From Comamonadaceae bacterium (lineage in GTDB: Bacteria; Pseudomonadota; Gammaproteobacteria; Burkholderiales; Burkholderiaceae_C), in assembly GCA_947494405.1 (NCBI GenBank), contig CANLWQ010000112.1:1-6778 (forward strand): a DNA stretch of 6,778 nucleotides. The letters run 5' to 3'. Position 1 is the first letter of the stretch, and each line of letters starts with the position of its first letter. The translations under genes and the position numbers were made by a program. The notes beneath the pieces are model-generated. The model worked only from the letters and a program-made list of their open reading frames with translations, was not told where the DNA came from and made no database searches. Positions 1-6,778 of the stretch are shown one piece after another.

Positions 1-525
1 AACGTCACCGCAGGCAAGAACGTCCCCCATGAATTCAATGTGATCATCGAAATACCGATGAATGCTGACCCCATCAAATACGAGGTGGACAAGGAAACCG
101 GCGCCATCTTTGTAGACCGCTTCATGAGCACGGCCATGCATTACCCCACTAACTATGGCTACGTGCCCAAGACCATCAGTGGTGACGGCGACCCAGTGGA
201 TGTGTTGGTGATCACCCCCGTGCCCTTGATTCCTGGCGTGGTGGTGCCCTGCCGACCCATTGGTATTTTGAAAATGGAAGACGAAGCCGGCATGGACGGC
301 AAAGTGTTGGCGGTGCCCACAGACAAAATCTTGTCAATCTACACCCAGTGGCAAAAGCCCGAAGATTTGAACCCCATGCGCTTGAAAACCATTGCCCATT
401 TCTTTGAACATTACAAAGACTTGGAAGAAGGCAAGTGGGTCAAGGTGTTAGGCTGGGAAGGCCCTGAGGGCGCTATGCAAGAAATCACCGAAGGCTTGGC
501 CAATTACCTTAAAGCTCACGCTTAA
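1..525 (+). CDS. ppa: inorganic pyrophosphatase (5'-truncated by window edge)
   Basis: Soluble family I inorganic pyrophosphatase, which hydrolyses cytosolic PPi to two phosphates and so pulls biosynthetic reactions forward. The reading frame is open from base 1 (beginning N-V-T-A-G-K-N) and gives 174 visible residues ending at TAA 523-525. Family members are about 175-180 residues, so only a few N-terminal residues are missing. The GTG at 40 lies inside the conserved segment EFNVIIEIP and should not be taken as the start. The family signature D-G-D-P-V-D-V is encoded from base 184, with three metal-binding aspartates. Other conserved stretches are [21 protein letters not shown] and the C-terminal [10 protein letters not shown]. 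The 3' end overlaps the convergent acyltransferase gene by 17 bases, and no separate terminator is visible. The family call is very secure. Confidence 0.96.
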   Translation, partial: NVTAGKNVPHEFNVIIEIPMNADPIKYEVDKETGAIFVDRFMSTAMHYPTNYGYVPKTISGDGDPVDVLVITPVPLIPGVVVPCRPIGILKMEDEAGMDGKVLAVPTDKILSIYTQWQKPEDLNPMRLKTIAHFFEHYKDLEEGKWVKVLGWEGPEGAMQEITEGLANYLKAHA

Positions 526-1685
526 AAGGATTGCGCTCCTCCAGGTGAGCCAAATAGTTGTCTACCCCTGCGCCTTCGCGTTCCAGAAAATTTTCAACCG
601 CGTTGGCAAAGCGTGAGTCGGCCAACCAGTGGGCACTGTGCGTGCTCACTGGCATCAAGGCTCTGGCCATTTTGTGTTCGCCTTGTGCGCCGCCTTCAAA
701 GCGTTGCACTTGGTGTTCGATACACCATTGCAATGGTTGGTAATAACAAGCTTCAAAGTGCAGGCAGTCAACGCGTTCTAACGCGCCCCAGTAGCGTCCG
801 TAAGCCACCGCTTGGCCACTGCCCAAACCTTGTATGCCTATCAAACTGCTGGCGATGGCTTGACCTTCTCGTTCGGCAATGAACAGCAACCAGTTTTCTG
901 CGCATGTGGCTTGCATGCGCTGAAAAAAATCGGGAGTTAAATAGGGCGCATTGCCGTGCTCTAAGTAAGTGCGTTCATAGCAGCTGTAGAAGAAGGCCCA
1001 ATCTTGTGGGCTGATATCTGCACCTAAGGCCCAGCGAAAACCCACACCTGCATCCGTTACCCGGCGGCGTTCTTGGCGGATTTTTTTTCTTTTTTCTTGG
1101 GTCAGACTTGCTAAAAAATCTTCAAAGTCAGTCCAGTTTTGGTTTTGCCAATGAAATTGCACTGTCTGTCTTTGCAGCAAGCCCAAGCTTTGGCTGGCCC
1201 TCATGTCTTCATCGCTGCCAAACAACAGGTGCAGAGAAGAGATTTTTTCTTTTTGACACCAATCAACAGCTGCTTGCAACAAGCTTTCTCTGGCCTGCGG
1301 GTTGCGCGCCAAAAGCCGAGTCCCCGGAACCGGCGTGAAGGGCACGGCAATCAGCGCCTTGGGATAGTAGTTGAGGCCATGTTGGTGATAGGCATTGGCC
1401 CAAGCCCAGTCAAACACATACTCGCCGTAAGAATGGTCTTTCAAATACATGGGACAAGCAGCTTGCAACTCATCGCCCAGCCATAAACTGATGAAACGCG
1501 CTTGCCAACCGGTGGCTGCGAAGGCGCTGCGGCTTTCATGCATGGCCAGCAAATAGGCGTGTTGCATGAACGGGGTGGGGTTGTGCTGCAATGCCAGCAA
1601 ATTGTCCCAGTCGGTGGCGGCTATCTCAGCGGGATGCATGTGCACCCGAATGCCATAATCGTGAAGCTCTTTTTGCATATGACCC

Positions 1686-1687
<2 letters not shown>
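509..1687 (-). CDS. COG3146 / DUF482 FemAB-like GNAT acyltransferase
   Basis: Predicted N-acyltransferase of the COG3146 (DUF482, FemAB_like) family, often labelled 'peptidoglycan biosynthesis protein'. Its substrate is not established, and the fold is related to GNAT/FemAB enzymes. From the ATG at 1687-1685 it is 392 residues, usual for the family. Family landmarks are the [12 protein letters not shown] block (about residues 85-96), [14 protein letters not shown] just after it, a basic [11 protein letters not shown] segment (about 199-209), [10 protein letters not shown] (about 330-339) and the C-terminal RALMP..T.SAHW. No signal peptide or membrane span is seen, so it is cytoplasmic. The start is uncertain: ATG at 1678 (389 residues) is equally possible, and neither has a strong ribosome binding site. 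Longer in-frame starts reach into nadE and are unlikely. The gene is divergent from nadE with no spacer, and convergent with ppa with overlapping ends. It carries an eight-base homopolymer (T8 on the + strand, 1081-1088). Confidence 0.9.
1651..1659 (+). promoter_or_regulatory. candidate extended -10 element for nadE
   Basis: TGCCATAAT lies 26 bases upstream of the nadE ATG and matches the extended -10 form TGnTATAAT at all but one base. No convincing -35 hexamer sits at 16-18 bases upstream, which is tolerated for extended -10 promoters. Since nadE directly abuts the divergent gene, any nadE promoter must lie inside that gene's coding sequence, as this one does. Inferred transcripts would have a leader of about 20 bases. 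The same element form recurs at the right end of the window. Confidence 0.35.
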
Positions 1688-4303
<2,616 letters not shown>

Positions 4304-4307
<4 letters not shown>

Positions 4308-4855
4308 GTCGGTATTGTGGGGGCAGTCGGGCTGATTTGGCTGCGTGCATCCACCACACGGGTATGCGCCCAATGGTCATGCCAAAACTGCTTATCTGAA
4401 TGAAGCTTGCTGAGACTGGCCCACAAAGGAATCCAAATCATGACTGCCCCCAAGCCTTGCAGGCTAGACCAACCGAGCACGCCTGCCATCAGGAGTGGAG
4501 GTACAAACCAAATCCATGCGTAAAAAAACCTGATCAAGCCTTGTTTTTGGGTCAGAGCTTGGCCTTCAAGCGTGATGATTTTCAGGTGCCAAGTCTTCAT
4601 GGCAAGGGTTTGGCCTTTATGCCAAAAAAAAGTGAAATAAAGTGCCAGCACTAAAAACACAAAAACTTGAAGACCTAGCCGGTTGTCCATCGCATGCCGT
4701 GTTTGGCTCAGTGCGCCAAAAAGATAGCCCGCGATGAAAATAACGCCAAACAGCAACATGCCTTCGTACAGCCAGCAGCTCATGCGTCTGGACAAAGAGG
4801 CGGTGGGCAGTTCAGTCACGAGAATGGGCGCAGCGGAATCTGCTTGTGGGTTCAT
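4304..4855 (-). CDS. RDD-family integral membrane protein
   Basis: Inner-membrane protein of 183 residues from the RDD family, named for conserved Arg and Asp residues. Its transport or other function is unsettled. The N-terminal motif is ASLSRRMSCWLYEGMLLFG (about 19-37): the paired arginines are present, while the usual Asp before GxLL is a Glu here (E31). Membrane segments are predicted at about 30-50, 61-78 and 109-128, and perhaps 131-148. The GQTLAMKTWHLKI block (81-93) and the C-terminal HDHWAHTRVVDA are also family features. The start ATG overlaps the DUF3106 TGA as ATGA (4852-4855), and its own TGA overlaps the next ATG in the same way. No clear Shine-Dalgarno is seen, which suits coupled translation. 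It belongs to the sigma-factor operon, but its role there is not evident. Confidence 0.88.
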
Positions 4856-5496
4856 TGGACCGTGTGGGGCCGGTTTGAAGCCTGAAAGTTTGCAGGCAGC
4901 AAGGTAAATGGGTTGATCTGGCCCGTGTCAATACGAGGAGAAGTACCTTGGCCCTCTTTTTTCACCGGCGTGCTGGTGAGTTTGTCTAGCGCAACAGGCT
5001 TGACCGCAAGGGCTGCTCCCTTGGGAGGGGGCTTGCGAGTTGAGGGCAGTTTTTGCTTGTCGTCATCACTCAGCGCTTGAAAGGCCTCCCACTTGGCCAA
5101 TTTCTCATCGCTGGACAACTGTTTTGTGTGCGCAAAATTTAACCTGGCTTGCATGCGTTGCTGAGGGCTGAGTGCAGTCCATTCGCGCATACGTTCTTGG
5201 GCTAATGCCTGAGAAGTTTCGTTCATGTTGGCAAAATTTTGCGCGACCGCCAGCCACTTGCGTTTGTGGTTAGCTTCAAGCGTTGGCCACAGATTTTCTA
5301 AAGGCAACAAAGCTTTCTTTTGTGCCAAGCTGAGCTCAGCCCAAGTGGGCTTGGTCTCTAAAGCGTTGGCAGTCTTAGTCGGCTTGTCAGTGACATCGTT
5401 AGCCAGAGAAAAAAGGGGTACACCCAGAAACAAAACCACGCCCAAAGAAACGCTTAGCTTTTGTAAAAGCCAAGTTGGGGAAAATAGAAAGCGCAT
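4852..5496 (-). CDS. DUF3106 secreted/periplasmic protein
   Basis: No enzyme function is recognised; the sequence matches the DUF3106 family of betaproteobacteria. From ATG 5496 it has 214 residues. A signal peptide is apparent: basic start, hydrophobic core about 12-30 (LQKLSVSLGVVLFLGVPLF) and a likely cleavage after S-L-A at 32. The mature part is highly charged, with a repeated pattern of Trp followed by Leu and a Gln/Lys/Arg-rich helix: TWAELSLAQKKAL (51-63), EWTALSPQQRMQA (105-117), KWEAFQALSDDDKQK (135-149). The tail from about 151 is rich in Pro, Lys and Thr and looks disordered. A GTG two codons upstream (5502) is an alternative start. It follows the DUF3619 gene by 10 bases (4 if GTG is used) and overlaps RDD as ATGA. 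By position it may be a periplasmic modulator of the sigma/anti-sigma pair; that is inference. Confidence 0.85.
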   Translation of the reverse strand: MRFLFSPTWLLQKLSVSLGVVLFLGVPLFSLANDVTDKPTKTANALETKPTWAELSLAQKKALLPLENLWPTLEANHKRKWLAVAQNFANMNETSQALAQERMREWTALSPQQRMQARLNFAHTKQLSSDEKLAKWEAFQALSDDDKQKLPSTRKPPPKGAALAVKPVALDKLTSTPVKKEGQGTSPRIDTGQINPFTLLPANFQASNRPHTVQ

Positions 5497-5506
5497 GAAC
5501 ACGGTA

Positions 5507-5944
5507 TTAGTTTTGCGGTGAACTGACTTCGTATTTTAAATAGTCAAGAAAAGAAGGATCTGTATAGGCGCTTGGCGGCAAATCGTCAGTTAAGAGAGCG
5601 GAATCGACCTCGGCAAGTTCAAGTGCACTTTGATCGTTATGAAATTCGTGGATGAAAACCAGACCCACAATGAGGGCAAGCAAAGGCAGTATGGAGCCAA
5701 AGGTTTGTAAAAAAAAGTGAATTTGGGTGGGGAATTTCAGCAGAGCAAGACCATTTTGAGATTGAATGTCTTGCGCAGTTTGCAGCTGGGTTTGGGAGAC
5801 GCGCCGCACAGACAGTGCTCGCATGCGTGCAGCACGTAAGCGCTCGGAAACCTCGTAAGGCAATTCAGAGTTTTTTTCCAGCACTTGCGCAAAACGCCGC
5901 CCAAGTTGATCTTGAACCAGTGAGGAGTTTGATGGATTTTTCAT
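5507..5944 (-). CDS. DUF3619 single-pass membrane protein, putative anti-sigma factor
   Basis: A 145-residue protein matching DUF3619. The N-terminal part (about 1-75) is hydrophilic and rich in Arg (LGRRFAQVLEK, then VSERLRAARMRALSVRR at about 32-48), as expected of a cytoplasmic helical domain. One membrane span runs about 83-99 (SILPLLALIVGLVFI). A short acidic C-terminal tail contains DDLPPSAYTDPSFLDYLK (120-137). The positive-inside rule puts the N-terminus in the cytoplasm. Being co-translated with an ECF sigma factor (ATGA overlap 5941-5944, with AAGGG nine bases before the ATG) and spanning the membrane once is the classic position and topology of an anti-sigma factor. No ZAS zinc motif (HxxxCxxC) or clear RseA similarity is seen, so that role is inferred from context only. 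Confidence 0.87.
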   Translation of the reverse strand: MKNPSNSSLVQDQLGRRFAQVLEKNSELPYEVSERLRAARMRALSVRRVSQTQLQTAQDIQSQNGLALLKFPTQIHFFLQTFGSILPLLALIVGLVFIHEFHNDQSALELAEVDSALLTDDLPPSAYTDPSFLDYLKYEVSSPQN

Positions 5945-6546
5945 GGTCGTATACCCTTGGAATTCAAAGCTTTGAACAAGGATTGGATAGCTCTGGAACA
6001 GTGTGTTTTAACACTTCCCTCTGAACAACCCATGGCTGCTGCAGTTTCAGCCACATCCAAGTCCTCCCAATAACGCAATAAGAAGGCTTCTCGTTGACGC
6101 CCTGGCAAATTTTGTATTTCTTTCTCTATTTCTTCAAAAGTTTTAGTTCTTACGAATTCATCTAAAGCGCTTTCGTTGGCCAAATGAGAAGTTAAGACAT
6201 CAAGGACATCAAATTCATCATCATCTTTACCGCTTCCAAAATCGCTGAAGTTGGAAAAAAGCGCCTTGCGGGTTTTTTGGCGTCTGAACCAGTCCAAGGT
6301 TGTATTGGACAAGATGCGCTGAAACAGCATGGGCAGCTCAGTCACTGGTTTATCGCCGTAATGCTCGGCCAACTTCATCATGCTGTCTTGCACGATATCA
6401 AGCGCGGACTCGTCATCCCGAACATGAAAGACGGTGCGCTTGAAGGCGCGTTTTTCGATGCCCACCAGAAAATCTGACAGTTCTTTATCTGAAGCCAAGG
6501 ATGGTGTTAAAAATGAGCGCGACGTGAGCGGGATGGGTTGGTGCAA
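5941..6546 (-). CDS. ECF-type RNA polymerase sigma factor
   Basis: Sigma-70 family factor of the extracytoplasmic function type, which directs RNA polymerase to a small regulon. Region 2 spans about 33-95 (EKRAFKRTVF.., SALDIVQDSMMKLAEHYGD, LFQRILSNTTLDWFRRQK). An acidic linker follows (GKDDDEFDVLDVL, 106-118), then region 4 (about 146-195) with LPGRQREAFLLRYWEDLDVAETA and the helix-turn-helix MGCSEGSVKTHCSRAIQSL. No region 1.1 or 3 is present. The start is unusual: no in-frame ATG exists before region 2. The options are TTG 6546-6544 (201 residues, just after an in-frame TGA at 6552-6550) or TTG 6498-6496 (185 residues, opening LASDKELSDFL). The shorter form fits the family opening as I recall it. 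Neither has a good ribosome binding site. It is first in a five-gene operon and overlaps DUF3619 as ATGA, so it is probably held inactive by that protein. Confidence 0.92.
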   Translation of the reverse strand: MHQPIPLTSRSFLTPSLASDKELSDFLVGIEKRAFKRTVFHVRDDESALDIVQDSMMKLAEHYGDKPVTELPMLFQRILSNTTLDWFRRQKTRKALFSNFSDFGSGKDDDEFDVLDVLTSHLANESALDEFVRTKTFEEIEKEIQNLPGRQREAFLLRYWEDLDVAETAAAMGCSEGSVKTHCSRAIQSLFKALNSKGIRP

Positions 6547-6566
6547 ACTTCAATGAGTGCCAATTC

Positions 6567-6595
6567 ATTATGACATTTCACCCTAATGATGGCGA
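6567..6595 (-). promoter_or_regulatory. candidate promoter of the sigma-factor operon
   Basis: On the minus strand TGTCATAAT (6575-6567) is an extended -10, with CATAAT matching TATAAT at 5 of 6. TCGCCA (6595-6590), 17 bases upstream, matches the -35 consensus at 4 of 6. Transcripts would begin about 6560, giving a 14-base leader to the first TTG or about 60 bases to the second. I see no GGAAC-type ECF -35 paired with it, so self-activation by the encoded sigma factor is not supported by eye. Confidence 0.4.
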
Positions 6596-6620
6596 ATCGG
6601 GGCAAATCTGAGGGTTTCAG

Positions 6621-6629
6621 TGTCATAAT
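6621..6629 (+). promoter_or_regulatory. candidate extended -10 promoter of the probable ilvI
   Basis: TGTCATAAT (TGn plus CATAAT, 5 of 6 to consensus) faces the probable ilvI and would start RNA near 6636, leaving a leader of about 130 bases. The -35 position at 16-18 bases shows no good match. It is the same element, followed by a C, as the candidate nadE promoter, and identical over nine bases to the one on the opposite strand. Confidence 0.4.
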
Positions 6630-6635
6630 CGCCGC

Positions 6636-6768
6636 CTGCAGAACTAAAAGGGTTCAAGTTTGGTGTTAAACGCCTGTAGCTTGAAATCCAAAGTCTTGAT
6701 GCACTTTCATAAGAAGATGCAAAAAGGCACCCTAGTTTTTTCGTTATGAAATTCACAAAGGTTACATC
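6636..6768 (+). promoter_or_regulatory. structured 5' leader of the probable ilvI
   Basis: Two hairpins follow each other. The first pairs TTCAAG (6653-6658) with CTTGAA (6680-6685), with an inner stem GGTGT (6662-6666) / ACGCC (6670-6674) across a TAA loop. The second pairs 6701-6708 with 6713-6720 around an ATAA loop, eight positions with one C-A mismatch and one G-U. A weaker AGG-CAC-CCT hairpin with A and T flanks lies at 6721-6739. A short frame of 29 codons (TTG 6660, preceded by AAAGGG at 6647-6652; TGA at 6747-6749) includes five Leu and three Val codons. I see no terminator tail. Candidate cis-regulatory RNA or leader-peptide control of branched-chain amino acid synthesis; not identified with a known riboswitch class. 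Confidence 0.35.
6757..6761 (+). promoter_or_regulatory. ribosome binding site of the probable ilvI
   Basis: AAAGG is placed seven bases before ATG 6769. It favours this ATG over the ATG at 6746, which is in another frame and has no Shine-Dalgarno sequence. Confidence 0.6.
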
Positions 6769-6778
6769 ATGGAAATGT
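6769..6778 (+). CDS. ilvI: start of probable acetolactate synthase large subunit (truncated by window edge)
   Basis: Only the first ten bases (Met-Glu-Met and one base) are inside the window, so the product cannot be read. The assignment rests on recalled gene order: in Comamonadaceae the sigma factor / DUF3619 / DUF3106 / RDD cluster commonly lies divergent from the acetolactate synthase large-subunit gene of an ilvIHC cluster, whose protein often begins Met-Glu. A well-placed ribosome binding site and a long leader support a real gene start here. The product would make acetolactate or acetohydroxybutyrate, the first common step of Val, Leu and Ile synthesis. Confidence 0.45.

Larger units (their letters stand above)
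6567..6629. repeat. imperfect inverted repeat spanning the divergent promoters
   Basis: The left arm 6567-6584 (ATTATGACA-TTTC-ACCCT) is the inverse of the right arm 6611-6629 (AGGGT-TTCAG-TGTCATAAT). The 9-base outer blocks and 5-base inner blocks are exact, and the connectors are 4 and 5 bases. A 26-base centre separates the arms. Each outer block coincides with the putative -10 of one divergent transcript. It could be an operator, or simply two promoters of the same class. Confidence 0.5.

Noticed and set aside
40..525. GTG at 40 as the start of the pyrophosphatase
   Set aside because: The frame is open to base 1 and the residues encoded at 1-39 continue the conserved family N-terminus, so the gene is cut by the window edge.
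526..545. Small AGGA/TCCT stem after ppa as terminator
   Set aside because: Only four base pairs and no T-tract in the + direction; it lies inside acyltransferase codons.
1139..1486. 115-codon + strand frame opposite the acyltransferase gene
   Set aside because: It is antisense to a well-supported family gene, has no ribosome binding site and shows no recognisable domain.
6746..6778. ATG at 6746 as the start of the gene at the right edge
   Set aside because: It lacks a ribosome binding site and is in a different frame from ATG 6769, which has AAAGG seven bases upstream; too little sequence remains to exclude it fully.

Overview
The window is chromosomal core-type DNA from a betaproteobacterium, most likely order Burkholderiales, family Comamonadaceae. 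This is inferred from protein similarity and gene order: a nadE next to glnB, and a sigma factor / DUF3619 / DUF3106 / RDD cluster divergent from a probable ilvI. Base composition looks moderate for that group (about half GC by eye), which fits low-GC freshwater relatives such as Limnohabitans better than high-GC genera; this is a guess, not a computed result. I saw no mobile element, phage gene, tRNA, rRNA or CRISPR array.

Left part (1-1687): the 3' portion of ppa (inorganic pyrophosphatase, + strand; its first few codons lie off the left edge) meets head-on with a minus-strand COG3146/DUF482 FemAB-like acyltransferase gene. Their 3' ends overlap by 17 bases. The acyltransferase start abuts or overlaps the start of nadE on the other strand, so these two divergent genes have no intergenic space.

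Middle (1686-3726): nadE (glutamine-dependent NAD+ synthase) is followed after 37 bases by glnB (P-II nitrogen signal protein). glnB has a clear ribosome binding site, and a good sigma-70-like promoter lies inside the last codons of nadE. The pair links nitrogen status with a glutamine-consuming step of NAD synthesis.

Right part (3723-6546, minus strand): a compact five-gene operon, read from right to left. It encodes an ECF-type sigma factor, a small single-pass membrane protein (DUF3619), a secreted DUF3106 protein, an RDD-family membrane protein and a LOG-family (TIGR00730) nucleotide hydrolase. Three of the four junctions are ATGA overlaps, and the fourth is a gap of 4-10 bases. The first three proteins are laid out like an ECF sigma factor, a membrane anti-sigma factor and a periplasmic modulator, and this is the most interesting system in the window. 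The operon runs into glnB from the other side, with a 4-base overlap of stop codons.

Right edge (6547-6778): a 222-base divergent control region lies between the sigma operon and the start of a gene that is probably ilvI (acetolactate synthase large subunit), of which only the first ten bases are present. It holds two copies of the same extended -10 element, TGTCATAAT, facing away from each other inside a larger imperfect inverted repeat. Next to it is a ~130-base leader for the probable ilvI, with consecutive hairpins and a short Leu/Val-containing reading frame.
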